A DNA stretch of 64,000 bases, from contig RQOL01000509.1 of NCBI GenBank assembly GCA_013076295.1, positions 124,001-188,000 of the forward strand, in the 5' to 3' direction. Positions 36,201 to 46,704 of this stretch are shown here, in pieces. The notes under the pieces were generated by a model. It was given only the letters and a program-made list of their open reading frames with translations, searched no databases and had not been told where the DNA came from. Source of the stretch: Sanderia malayensis (lineage: Eukaryota; Cnidaria; Scyphozoa; Semaeostomeae; Pelagiidae). The stretch's first letter is position 1; the number at the start of each line of letters is the position of its first letter. The position numbers were made by a program, and so were the translations under genes.

Positions 36201-36558
36201 ACTCCAAGCACGTGAACTGATCGACTGCACCAATGAAGATGAAGATCGAAACAACATCAATGCTTACGTCAGAATTTACTTGTTACCAGACCGTTCGCGC
36301 ATCACGCGACTAACAACTGACGTTGTTAAGCAAACAAATAATCCGATATTCAACGAAACGCTGTGGTACATGGTCGAGTCGTTGGAGGAATGCAGAAAAA
36401 AGAAGTTGGACTTGATGGTAAAAACTGAAACACCCTTGATCAAAAAGGCGAAAGGAGCCCGCCATGGCCTAGGCAGGACAATTATTGACCTTGCCGAAGA
36501 GGAGCTGGACAATAATGAACCGAAATGGAAGACGCTGTATAGATCGGAAGATAGCTAG
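33298..36558 (+). CDS. ESYT: Extended synaptotagmin (ER-plasma membrane tether, lipid transfer)
   Basis: Two coding exons: 33298-34159 (phase 1 donor CAG|GTTTGT) and 34973-36558, giving about 815 residues. Order: short N-terminus; hydrophobic hairpin at about 30-64 followed by KQRRERQRRK; SMP lipid-transfer domain at about 105-285 (WLNKILRQFWPYLEK); then three C2 domains. C2A (about 303-420) keeps the acidic calcium ligands (SDPYATV, FDHDNNSKDD). C2B (about 445-560) lacks the first acidic cluster (NSHSACNPL). C2C is C-terminal and binds few acidic residues. This fits E-Syts, which anchor in the ER by the hairpin and bridge to plasma membrane PIP2 through C2 domains. Vertebrate orthologues have many introns; this one has a single coding intron, which contains a 111-base tandem duplication. 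Which E-Syt paralogue it matches was not determined. Confidence 0.93.
34440..34661. repeat. Perfect tandem duplication, 2 x 111 bp
   Basis: The segment beginning ATAATATAACGCAGAATTC at 34441 recurs at 34552 with no difference that I can find over the 111-base period. It lies in the E-Syt intron. Either a very recent duplication or an assembly artefact. Confidence 0.9.
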
Positions 36559-37238
36559 CTACACCACATGCTATCCTTTGAAAGTCCACCATGCATGTCA
36601 CAACCGTATTAAACATTGATGTTTAGCACTGCATATAAGTGATATAATTGTACGCACAACAGAACTCACGCGGGGAAAAACTGGTAGATTATTAAACCAG
36701 TTACACCTGTAGTTGCAAGACTGTAGCTTTATTTTAATTAACGTTTACGGTTCTATGATGCGCACATTGAAAGAGAATAAATTTGCAAAAAGAACTTAAT
36801 TACTGCGTTTTCAGTTGTTGCTGTTGTGAAAAAATTATTGCGATGAAATTAGTTGCAGTTAGCTGATTGGGATTCCAATTTAGAACGCGTTGCGTCAGCA
36901 ATTCTAGCGATTTATCGGCCTTGTAAATGAAACTTTATTGCAGATCTATGAAGAAGACTTCTTTATAGATCAGTGAATTTATTGCAGACCAATTAAAAAG
37001 ATCTTGAGTGAAAGCAGAGCTACAAGCATTTAATTCTAACCTAACGGTATAGTTTCCCAAATTCTATTGATAGACTAATGAAACGAAAAACATAATAGAT
37101 TCTTAATTGGAATACGAGTTGATTGCTTAGTTCATCGTAACAACAACCGTAAAGCTTTGCGAAAACGCGAGAAAAAGACAAGGAATATTACTGAGCTCGA
37201 CAAACTGATCCATCAAAAACAAAGGATTTATCAAGAGA
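36559..37238. other. E-Syt 3' UTR and intergenic spacer
   Basis: It contains an AATAAA signal at 36776-36781, about 220 bases after the E-Syt stop, then AT-rich DNA leading to the light chain gene. No other feature. Confidence 0.6.
36776..36781 (+). terminator. AATAAA polyadenylation signal of E-Syt gene
   Basis: A canonical hexamer lies downstream of the stop at 36556-36558. Confidence 0.55.
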
Positions 37239-38519
37239 ATGGCAAGACTCACTGATAAAGAATTTATGCAAGTTATAGACACAATCAATCTCTTGGATAA
37301 GAAAGGTGATGGTAGGTTGGCAGTACAGCGAATTGCCGACTGTTTGAGATCGCTGGGATTAAACCCACTCGAGTTGGAAGTCGGAAAAATTGCAAACGAA
37401 ATTATTGAGTATCACCACGAGAAGAGGATAAGCGCTGACGACTTTTTGCCGATTTACGAACAATTTCTGACAAAGAGGAAACCTACGCAACAAGAACTGT
37501 GTGATGGCTTGAAGGCCTTGGACCCATATCCTTCTGTTCCCGGTAATTATCACAGTAGGGCCTATTTTGCGTGTAACGTACCACATACACACAGCCTTCT
37601 CTCAATACGCAAATGTAGACTCATTAATAATACATAGTCATGCACAACAATATGTCACGGTCACATGAAATAAAAACAAATTGTGAAGAATCTATTTTGG
37701 ATGGAATGCTGCCCCAGATTCAGGGGGGAAGAGTTGGGCCCCCTTCTCGATTCCTATTGACTGCAATCATAAATTTCAAAATGTCAACAAGCCCTTGGAA
37801 AATAAACTACATTGTATTTGACAAAGTATCAAATAAAAAGCCACTGCCTCCCAAAAGTGCATCACTGTCAAGGAAACAAAATTGTAATGAAGATATCAAT
37901 GTTTGGGGGCAATTAAAAAATGGACGAAATACAGTAGAATCCCGATAACTCGAACCTTCATGGAACCGATGAAAATGGTTCGAATTAACGAATGCTTGAG
38001 TTATCGAGGGCTACAAAGTACCAGAAAAGCTTTTAAGGGGAATACAAAATGGTTCGAGATATCCAAGGTTCGAGTTATCGGGATTCTACTGTATGACAGA
38101 CCGATTTCGGGAAAGATTCGATTAGCCATCAGATAAAACAAACATCACGAAATATAAATTGATATTAACGCAGCAACGTTCTAGCGTCATCTCTTATTAC
38201 AGGAACCCTCGATGCAACGGAACTTCGAATGGCTATGACAACAACCGGTGAAAAATTAACCGATACGGAATGCAGTTTCATTCTAGATCAAGTCACAAAT
38301 GCAAGGAATAGAGTAGACATTAAGCAACTTATTCGCTTAGTCACAGGAGAAGGCAAAGAAGTAGATACTGCTGATGATTATGATGACTACGAAGAAGGCT
38401 TTCCTATCTCGGTTCCCACGTCAAGTAGAGTCTTCACGGCGGAGATAAAAACCCAGGAAGACCACAACCAGGCGGTGAAGAAAATATTCAACCAAACAGA
38501 ACAGCAGGAAAACATATAA
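37239..38519 (+). CDS. EF-hand protein of the myosin essential light chain type
   Basis: Two exons, 37239-37542 (phase 1, CCCG|GTAATT) and 38203-38519 (TTACAG acceptor), give about 206 residues. Exon 1 starts MARLTDKEFMQVIDTINLLD and has a degenerate first EF-hand (DKKGDGRLAVQR) and DFLPIYEQFL, the light-chain counterpart of the DFEHFLPM region. Exon 2 reads GTLDATELRMAMTTTGEKLT, typical of the third EF-hand of essential light chains. The C-terminus is longer than in classic light chains (about 150 residues), with an acidic DDYDDYEEG stretch. The role would be binding to an IQ motif of a myosin heavy chain; calcium binding is probably lost. Troponin C or calmodulin-like is less likely. The intron carries a MITE. 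Confidence 0.8.
37932..38091. mobile_element. Pogo/Tc1-like MITE, 160 bp
   Basis: Terminal inverted repeats of about 28 bases beginning CAGTAGAATCCCGATAACTC and mirrored at the other end, flanked by TA on both sides. This is the hallmark of Tc1/mariner-pogo non-autonomous elements. It sits in the intron of the light chain gene and has no coding capacity. Confidence 0.9.
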
Positions 38520-39408
38520 CATTTACTTTATAACAAACATTGTTGTTTCATTTCACTCGTCAATAACACCGAAGAATATTTAGACACATGAAAGGCAAAA
38601 TAATCCTGGGAATAATTGTCATATTTTTACCGTATTTGTTACAAAAAGCCTCTCACCGATTAGCGAGTTTCAGTGTATGAAAAAGTTATTATCAATATTA
38701 ATACGATATATTGGCACCGAAGTTGCAGCTTTGAAAAGCAAACATTACAATTTTATAACAACATGAAAAGGCTTCGTAATATTTTTACTCGGAGAAGGAT
38801 TTGTACAAATGTTTTTCAAAATTTGCACTCACGTCAAGTTTTCCGAGTCTAAAACGCAATAAAATAGTATTGAGCCATGATGCCCACATGAAAAGTGTCG
38901 ACTGGGGGAATCAGATAATGCTAATGGAATTTGACATGATGCTTTTATCAATGACCTTCATCATATCCATCCGCTATGCATGGTTGAAAAGCATTTTTCT
39001 ATTACAAAGGTGAGCAACACATTATACATTAAAAGTGGGTTATATTAAATGCTTTTGCTCCCAACATCTGGCTTGGGGGCAATTTCAACAATGACCCTCT
39101 TCAACCACACAAAATTCATTCAACCAATTGGACAAAAACATTGCAAGTCATATTCACACTGGAAATTAATTAAAATTTAAACCTCCTTTTGCAATTACTT
39201 AATACCGGACAATTATTATAACCAAAAAGCAAATGCTACCATGGCTATTTGTTCAAGTTTACAAGCATAATTATAATATGGAATAAACTAAAAATGTCTG
39301 TTGAGGTCCATATAAGCAATTATTTATAACCACAAGTAAAGAGATTGCAAAATTGGTAAATGCAACAACAGATGCCGCACGCCTGAGTCTAATAATATGC
39401 AATGTACC
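38520..39408. other. Convergent 3' flank between light chain gene and TIMM23
   Basis: About 0.9 kb of AT-rich DNA holding both 3' UTRs. I see no further gene. Confidence 0.5.
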
Positions 39409-41960
39409 TTAGGCCCAGTTTGGGGTGGATGATGACCATGTTTGACCACGGCTGTTCCAAAGTTTGTCACCAACAATATACATGACTGCAATGCTACCAC
39501 CAAGCATGCCAGCCAAGCCGATTGCACGGACTCCACCTGCAAGAAAATCCAAATAAATTTGCTTGAGTTGCCCGAAATGGGGAAACATGAGATGCAACTG
39601 AACAATGGAGACTTCATGTTTAAAAAAATTCCCTCAAAGCAACTCAATCTGACCCTGGTAGCACTGTCACTGCCAGCATGGCTGAGTTGCCCAAATAGCA
39701 AGTTAAAAGATAAAGTTGACTCTTGCTATCCCGAACTCGCATGGGGAATGAAAATTTGTTCAAAATAGCGAGAGTTTGAGATATCTGAACTAAAGTCATC
39801 CAACTAGTGAACGAGGGGAAATGGGAATCTATTTGAGATAGCGAGTTCAAGATATTGAGATTCGACTGTATTCGACTTTTTCAGCCATACTCTCGACAAC
39901 ACATGGTAAAAGATTGACGAACAAAACAAACCCGTTGATTTGAATATTGCTCCAGTTGTTATAGCAGCAGCGACCGAGTTGTAAACATCTTCCTTTCCTC
40001 TTGCTTTCTCAATTGCAGTATTTACACTACAGTACATCAACGCTTCAAGGAAAACGAAAAAGAAGTTATTCACATACCCCAATTGTGTTCAAATCAAAAG
40101 TTTCAAAATTTGATCATAAAAAACAACACATGTTTTGACTCACCAACAACACCTAAACTGTTTGCCAGAAAAGGTCCCCTTCTTGTCATACCATTCAGGA
40201 CACTATGAAAATAATAAACAACAAAATCAATAAAAAATAAAATCAATAAAGAACAAAAGAAGATAAAATTCTCACTGCAATTAGGTAAAAGTAATGTTTG
40301 GCCTAAAATTAAATACCATACCAATTAATTTGATACAATTAATATTTCATGTAAGAGTTGAGCTAATTCAGAGTAATGATAGAAATGTCATGTAATTAGA
40401 AACCTGTTAACTCTGAGCTTCATCGTTTTGCCATCAGGACTTCGCAAACCTTCAATGAGACCCCAAGTTCCTCCAAGAGTCAAACCTGAACAGACGAAAA
40501 TAAGACTACATTATTTTTCAATATCACTACGGTTGAACTTAATTTTCTTTTTTACGTTTTTAGAATAACATTCCACTGCCCATCCAGGAAAGCTGCATCA
40601 GAGAAAAATAATAGATTTCATTGATTAACTTGAACTCGAACTTGAACCAAGTTAAAAACCCAGAAGACCATTTTTCAAAGCTAGGATGTGTTTGCCACTT
40701 CTCAAAATCACACCATTTTGTTTAGGAAGCCAAAGTGTGGAGGTACATCTTACCTGACATGTATGACATTCCAATGCTGGAGAACATTCTTTCACCCCAT
40801 CCTCTTTTCTTTTGTGAATCAGTGGAAAAAACAAATTCTGCACCTCCATCCTTTGAAACAACAAAAATGACAAAACAATTACATTGCAAAACATAAAATC
40901 AACACTTTATCAAACATTCAGTACCTGTAAACGATTTATGATTTGGAAGATTGTACGGTAGCAAAATTTAGCAACTTGCCACACTTTGACTCAGCCCCTA
41001 TCAACTACATATTGATACATTCATCCATTCATTCATCTCTATTAGTATACCATTTCATCGCCTATTCATCTATCAATATATATGTATATCAATCCATCCA
41101 TCCATCCATCCATCCATCCATCCATCCATCCATCCATCCATCCATCCATCCATCCATCTATCCATCCATCCATCCATCCATCTATCCATCCATCCATCCA
41201 TCCATCCATCTATCTATCTATCTATCCAACAACACATCAATACTTGTCAGAACTTTTAGTTTTCCAGTTTGCAGAGTATGGCCGATTTCGACAAGATCTC
41301 GGGTGCGCCAAGAGGCCTGCAACGCGGGTGCGGGTGCGCCATAATCCCAAATATTGGTTGGGTGCCCCATTCAGGTGCGCTTATCCAACTATTTTCTAGA
41401 TGTTAAGGTGTGTTTAGGCCATTTTGTAAAAGAATCCAGCTTCCGTGAGCCCTCCGTGAGTTTGTTTAAGAATCCAGGAGCGTTTCTGATACGATTATGA
41501 TGCTAGCATTACTGTTAAATGGGTGTTTCCCAGTAATTAAAAGGGTGTGGTTTTCAAAAAAAAATTTCCAGGGGCGCCTCCGGTACATTGTCTACATGAT
41601 CTTGGGTGCGCCACTGCCATACTCTGCAAACTGGTTAGTTTTAGTGATGTCTCTAACCCCTTCCATTTGAAGTAGCTACTTTTTGACCATGCCCATCTGG
41701 AACAACATGCCAACACACAACAACAGATAATAAAAAAGAGCAACGGAAAAGGTGCTAACAACGCTATGTGTGAAACCCTTTCCAACCAAATCCAACTAAG
41801 GGCCCCTTTTCGGCTTTCCTCTTGATGATCGATTTTACTTTACACGTGGTATTGCCACCCAAAGAAAGGGGTGTGTCGTGACAGATTTTGTTACTTACTT
41901 GATTCAGGTAGGAAGGGTCAATGTTTAAGTATGGAGATAAACTTGCACCAGATGAATGTA
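39409..41960 (-). CDS. TIMM23: Mitochondrial import translocase subunit Tim23 (first exon not found)
   Basis: Tim23 is the channel subunit of the TIM23 complex in the mitochondrial inner membrane and imports presequence proteins. Exons in order: 41899-41960 (ends [13 protein letters not shown], the conserved family motif), 40754-40850 ([17 protein letters not shown]), 40404-40485 ([14 protein letters not shown]), 40144-40202 ([16 protein letters not shown]), 39932-40042 ([17 protein letters not shown]), 39409-39536 ([14 protein letters not shown] to stop TAA). Junction phases agree throughout; 178 residues are visible, against about 209 in human. The initiating exon is missing: the first visible exon starts in phase 1, so a short N-terminal exon must lie between about 41970 and 42500, where I could not place it. 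The Gly-rich transmembrane segments of the Tim17/22/23 family are present. Confidence 0.93.
39715..39872. mobile_element. Degenerate relative of the pogo-like MITE
   Basis: The right end (GAGATTCGACTGTA) and internal GAACTCGC and GCGAGTTC blocks resemble the element at 37932-38091, but the inverted repeats are eroded. It lies in the TIMM23 intron. Confidence 0.4.
41085..41228. repeat. (CATC)n microsatellite
   Basis: A long ATCC/CATC tetranucleotide run with a few CTAT variants, in a TIMM23 intron. It creates poly-HPSI reading frames. Confidence 0.97.
41264..41634. mobile_element. Non-autonomous DNA transposon, 371 bp, 8-bp target duplication
   Basis: The ends CCAGTTTGCAGAGTATGGC and its exact reverse complement (19 bases) are flanked by the direct repeat TTAGTTTT at 41256-41263 and 41635-41642. 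An 8-bp duplication points to the hAT or P superfamily. No coding capacity. It is inserted in a TIMM23 intron next to the CATC microsatellite. Confidence 0.9.
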
Positions 41961-42507
41961 CTGAAAACAAAAGCAAATACCGTGAAACTCGTGTCGAGAC
42001 AGCTCAGCTTGCTTCTTGGAAATCGAATAAAATTAACTCTCTCATATGAGCTGTATCCATTCAAATAAAAAAATTACATACATGATATATTGAGATTTGA
42101 GTTGTCATATTCCTTATCTGTCGGAGAAAACATATTCCTCTCTTTTATATATGATTTTCTGCTTAAAAAAACTTTACCAAGAGCAACAAGACTTGGGCCT
42201 AAATTATACTCTCTTCTTTCTTCCTTGGGTAATAATCGATAAATCCAGTGGTATTAAACTTAATGTTTCTTCTGATAACAATAGAATCCAATAATTTCTT
42301 TCACCAGTATAAAGCCATATTTCCGAGGTATTGAACTGAAGAATATGCTTGAAACAGTAACAGGGGACTGTAATGTCCACCACAATCGTCCGAAGCGAAA
42401 CGCAAAGAAAAAGCGTGGTTCCTTCATTTGAGGATAATTACGCAATCTCCTTCGCAGCGTTGCTACCACGTGGCTTCTACTTTAAAACAATAACAGCATA
42501 TCAGCCA

Positions 42508-43300
42508 GCGCACGTCATAAGCGCTCCTGCGCAGTACACAAAACTATTCCACTGCGCTGCTGACCACCGTTCTCCTCAGTATGACGTAACCCTAACCCTA
42601 ATCCTTACCCTAACCCTAAGGCCAATGCATCAGTCAGCAATACGTCATATACGCTCCTGCGCAGCACACATAATTTGTCAACTGCGCATGCTGACCACCT
42701 TTCTTCACCGTATGACGTAACCCTGACCCTAACCCTAATCCTAACCCTTAACCCTAAAGCCAGCAATGCATCAGCCAGCAATACGTCATAAACGCTCCTG
42801 CGCAGCACACATAATTTGTCAACTGCGCATGCTGACCACCTTTCTCCTCAGTATGACGTAACCCTAACCCTAATCCTAACCCTAAGACCCATGCATTAGC
42901 CAATGACACATCAGATACGCTCCTGCGCAGTACTCATAACTATGCTCCTGCGCATGCTGACCACCTTTCTCCACCGTATGACGTAACCCTAACCCTAACC
43001 CTAATCCTAACCCTAATCCTAACCCTAACCCTAATACCAATTCATTTGCCAATGACACATCATATACGCTCCTGCGCAGTACTCATAACTATGCTCCTGC
43101 GCATGCTGACCACCTTTCTCCACCGTATGACGTAACCCTAATCCTAACCCTTAACCCTAAAGCCAGCAATGCATCAGCCAGCAATACGTCATATACGCTC
43201 CTGCGCAGCACACATAATTTGTCAACTGCGCATGCTGACCACCTTTCTCCTCAGTATGACGTAACCCTAACCCTAACCCTAACCCTAACCCCAACCCTTG
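42508..43300. repeat. Minisatellite array B (telomere-like plus CTGCGCA motifs)
   Basis: About six units of roughly 130-145 bases: ACGTCATA, CGCTCCTGCGCAG, CTGCGCATGCTGACCACC, TATGACGTAACCCTAACCC and telomeric hexamers. It shares building blocks with array A at 8.2-9.3 kb, but unit sequences differ. It occupies the divergent spacer between TIMM23 (-) and GTF2H5 (+). A stray half-unit (TTGCGCAG, ACTGCGCATACTGAC) lies at 43508-43548, about 130 bases before the GTF2H5 start. Confidence 0.9.
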
Positions 43301-43676
43301 TAATTGTGGTAGAGCTACCATCACGTAATTCAACTCAAAAAGGAATCTGTTCTTGCGATTATGTAATTATCGAGATATGAATATAAGAGTCCCTGAATTA
43401 CAATTGACAAAGCTATTTATACTATACATTTAATGATTGACATGAAACACGTGATTACACTAATTACTTGAATACGAGGCAACGTAAATCCTGTTACACC
43501 CTGACCCTTGCGCAGTATCGATGAAAACGCCACTGCGCATACTGACAACTAATCGTTTCTCAATTATCGTTTTTCGCGATTCGTCGTCTTAAATTCTCGG
43601 TAAGGTTCTTTTGGCCACTAGTATCTTTGCTCGCCATTCTTTGTGGCCTAGTTTGAAGTTGTTGATCAGGAAGAAA

Positions 43677-44553
43677 ATGGTTAACGTTGTTAAAGGTGTC
43701 CTTATAGAATGGTAAGTTTCCTGCAGGTTTCGATATAATATACATCTACATTGATACTGAGCAGGGCCGATAATTGGTATAATGCTCAGATAAATAATAA
43801 TAATGCTAATAATAATAATGATGATTAATGGATAAAAGGTGCTGCAAATTAACATGTTATAGATGATAAACTGAAGTCTTTGTACCGTAAATCCTCGAAT
43901 AAGCCCCCGGAGGCGTATTATTTGCAAAAACGTAATTTTAGCCTGATTATTGTTCAATATATAAAAGCTATACGATGCAGCCAATCAATAAAGTTATTTG
44001 TTTAGACTTGCTGTTATGTTATTTGCAATACATTCACTAAACAACTTCAATGTTCTGGACACTTGTGCTCAATATCCTTGCAAATGATTATTAGGATGGG
44101 GGCCTATTCGAGGGGAGGGCTTATTCGAAGGTGGGGGCTTATTTGAGGATTTACGGTATGTCATCAAGACCAAATCAAATGTTTTACGCTGCTCAATAGC
44201 ATTGTCTAATAGTTCATTATTTACATGGCAAGTAACTTTACATATACATACTGTTCATACCCAAAGTTAATTCATACATTATCCTACCTATTATTATTCT
44301 ACACATTTATTTAAGCCAAGTCAAGAAACAGTATTTTTTTAATTTAAAGTTTTCTTTCTATTCCAGTGATCCAACAGTGAAGCAATTTTTGCTTCATTTA
44401 GATGAGAAAAACCAACTTGGACAAAAGTTCATAATTAAAGATTTAGATGCAACGCATTTATTTATATCAAGTGAAGTTGTGTCTTTGTTACAAGAGAAGA
44501 TGTGGGAGTTGATGGACCAACTGTCCTTTCCAATGGGTGCACAGGGACAATAA
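43677..44553 (+). CDS. GTF2H5: TFIIH subunit 5 (TTDA/p8 homologue)
   Basis: Two exons: 43677-43711 ([11 protein letters not shown] plus a split Cys codon, donor GTAAGT) and 44367-44553 (acceptor TTCCAG), giving 73 residues against 71 in human. The sequence matches the family almost throughout: [41 protein letters not shown]. The protein stabilises the TFIIH core by binding the XPB/p52 region and is needed for nucleotide excision repair; it acts in the nucleus. The start is fixed by the conserved MVNV N-terminus. The intron holds a 272-base MITE. It diverges from TIMM23 and converges with the GPCR. Confidence 0.97.
43885..44156. mobile_element. 272-bp MITE, copy 1 (CCGTAAATCCTCGAATAAGC)
   Basis: Inverted repeats begin CCGTAAATCCTCGAATAAGC and are mirrored at the right end, with TA on each side. 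The internal sequence matches, in inverse orientation, the element at 60725-60996. It is inserted in the single GTF2H5 intron. Confidence 0.9.
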
Positions 44554-44564
44554 AATTAAGATTT

Positions 44565-44570
44565 AATAAA
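44565..44570 (+). terminator. AATAAA polyadenylation signal of GTF2H5
   Basis: A canonical hexamer lies 12 bases after the stop codon; the hexamer overlapping the stop is an alternative. Confidence 0.5.
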
Positions 44571-44744
44571 GATATTTCATAATTTTTTCATTCTTTGCTT
44601 TTCGAGATTTGATCACATTAGCCTCAAAGCTCAGACCAAATTGAAAGTTGTCACAAAAACTGATTACTTGAAAACAATAAATAGGTCAATATTATTTTGT
44701 TTCAAACAATTGTATTGAATGATAATGCCGTGTTGGTAATAATG

Positions 44745-46421
44745 TCAGCCTAGTTTGGATTGTTGTTTGAGAAAAACATTTTTTGATTCATTAACCATGA
44801 TTCTTGCTTTGCTGATTAATGGCAAGATCGATATTGGTTCCTTAACATCCTGTTCAATTTGAAAAGAGAAATTTATATTCGATGGACAACTTGATGTAAT
44901 GTATTTTGGACATTGAAGTAATGGCAAAATGTTTTTGTTTGTGAGAATTTGGTCACTTTGGCAACTATTGTTGTTAATACCCTTTGCTGTCTTTAAAAAC
45001 GTCACATCTGTTTCTGTGAAGCGTCTAATTGCCATTCTATTCCTTAGTATTGGTGAATTTGACTTACCACTATTGACACTAGCGAGTTGGGGGCACGTCA
45101 TGTTTCTTTCACCAACTGGTATGGCCTGCTTATTGCAACCAAACTTCTCTCCTTCATCACCGCGCAACGAAATTCTCCTCAGTACGCTGGCGTTCATTTC
45201 GGTTTCACGACAGTTGGACGCAGCTTTAGGCATTGGATGATGTTGAAGATACGATCTGCATCTCTCCGATGCAACGGCACTGCAAGTGTACGCGCGGCTG
45301 TTTCTTTCTAGGCCAAGCACCCGCGTTTGGCGGCGTTCGTCCAATGAGATTTCGTTGCGTTGCCGGTACGGCGTCAACTGCTGCGTTTGATTCGAAGTGC
45401 GGCTGCGCAGAAATTTCATCAACTTTATCTTGAACCTCGTACTGGTAAACATATGCAGAAGAGAAGAAAACTGCAAGAAAACATTTGATAGCAGGTTGGT
45501 TGTGAATAAGGCCAGCCTTGGGACGCGCAGCAGCCGTGTGTTCTCAGTAAAGATAAACAAATTCTTTGGTAACATCGTTAAAATGTAGGCAACAAGCATG
45601 ACCATTATGCCACAACACAGACGAGTAGGCACAGCAGGGCGGTTTCTTTGCAGGCCTTTATGTGTAATTGTAGACTTCTTCTTTACGACAATGTAAATGT
45701 AGACGTAGTTGCAGAGAATGACAAAGGATGGGATGACAAAGAGAACGACCAAATGAGCCATTTGATAGAGCTGTGAAACACTGAATGTTGAAGTCAGGTT
45801 TCTGTAATGGTTGTTGTTGTAGCACTTGTGATAGATCGTAGTATCGATGTGTTGAGTCTGGAAACACGTCACCAGTGGGATGGATAAGCATGATACCCAC
45901 ACAATGGTAATAATTCCCTTTATCTTTGCTTTCCATAGTTTCTGATGTGAATTTGGCCTCGTTATCTTGGAGACAATGCTCTGTCGTTGCATTGAAGTGA
46001 GGGCAACTGTTTGCACCACAAAGTAGCCGAGGACCATCTCGACGAATCCTTCTGCCGAGCACCAAACTTTGTCAATGCTCATGTCCTCACCAATTGTGCC
46101 AAGGATCGTCACACCGAGATGCGATGCTGTAAGAACTAAGGCCGCCAGCGCCATGGCGAATATGCTGACGTTTGCTTTCCTTTGTAGCTCTTTGAATTGC
46201 CAGTATACCACCAATGTGATGATGTTAAAGGCTGTTGCAAATACGTCTACCAGCATGTTCACAATTATGAATGCCAGTCGCTCTGAAATGTTCACCGTGG
46301 TATGTGGAACATCGCTGTCAATTGTAGGTGGCATCCCTGTGGCATCTAATAATGGCATCCCTGTGTTATTGCTGTCATTACCAAATGATGCTGAGTTGTT
46401 GTATCTGGCAAACATGATCAC
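44745..46421 (-). CDS. Intronless rhodopsin-like GPCR with non-canonical motifs (orphan)
   Basis: A 558-residue single-exon frame has seven hydrophobic segments between about 48 and 325. The N-terminus has several N-x-S/T sites (NNS, NIS). Cys121 and Cys200 are placed as the extracellular disulfide. The class A fold is inferred from layout, but signature residues differ: TM2 Asp is replaced (FAMALAAL), DRY reads QRQ at about 145-147 (TSMQRQSIV), CWxP lacks Trp (TMLPKN), and NPxxY reads NVFLQF. The long C-tail of about 220 residues is Ser/Asn-rich. The ligand is unknown. The third or first Met could also start. It converges with GTF2H5 about 190 bases away. Confidence 0.85.
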   Translation of the reverse strand: MIMFARYNNSASFGNDSNNTGMPLLDATGMPPTIDSDVPHTTVNISERLAFIIVNMLVDVFATAFNIITLVVYWQFKELQRKANVSIFAMALAALVLTASHLGVTILGTIGEDMSIDKVWCSAEGFVEMVLGYFVVQTVALTSMQRQSIVSKITRPNSHQKLWKAKIKGIITIVWVSCLSIPLVTCFQTQHIDTTIYHKCYNNNHYRNLTSTFSVSQLYQMAHLVVLFVIPSFVILCNYVYIYIVVKKKSTITHKGLQRNRPAVPTRLCCGIMVMLVAYILTMLPKNLFIFTENTRLLRVPRLALFTTNLLSNVFLQFSSLLHMFTSTRFKIKLMKFLRSRTSNQTQQLTPYRQRNEISLDERRQTRVLGLERNSRAYTCSAVASERCRSYLQHHPMPKAASNCRETEMNASVLRRISLRGDEGEKFGCNKQAIPVGERNMTCPQLASVNSGKSNSPILRNRMAIRRFTETDVTFLKTAKGINNNSCQSDQILTNKNILPLLQCPKYITSSCPSNINFSFQIEQDVKEPISILPLISKARIMVNESKNVFLKQQSKLG

Positions 46422-46530
46422 CGTTTGTCACCCTTCCTTGCACTCTATCTTTGTACTCTACCTTTGCACTCTTCTTTTGCACCTACCATGGTAGAATTCT
46501 ACTCAGTTCTCGCACACACACACATATATA

Positions 46531-46704
46531 TAGTTGAACCTCGATAGGTCAAACTCCCAAGGGCAAGAAAAATTTGTTTGACTTATCGAGGTTTCGACTT
46601 ATCGAGGTTCACATATAAAGCACACAGAACCAAGGGAAATACAAAAATGATCGAAATCGGGGGAGTTCGACTTAAGCGGTAGTTGACTTATCGAGGTTCA
46701 ACTG
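46531..46704. mobile_element. Pogo-like MITE, about 174 bp
   Basis: The ends AGTTGAACCTCGATAGGTCA and the reverse complement of TTGACTTATCGAGGTTCAACT form imperfect inverted repeats, with an internal extra copy of the TATCGAGGTT motif. It lies about 110 bases upstream of the GPCR start. Confidence 0.75.

Noticed and set aside
40943..41399. Poly-HPSI frames on the plus strand
   Set aside because: Translation of the CATC microsatellite in a TIMM23 intron.
42260..42469. First exon of TIMM23
   Set aside because: An ATG frame exists here, but no phase 1 donor follows it and the sequence does not resemble a Tim23 N-terminus.
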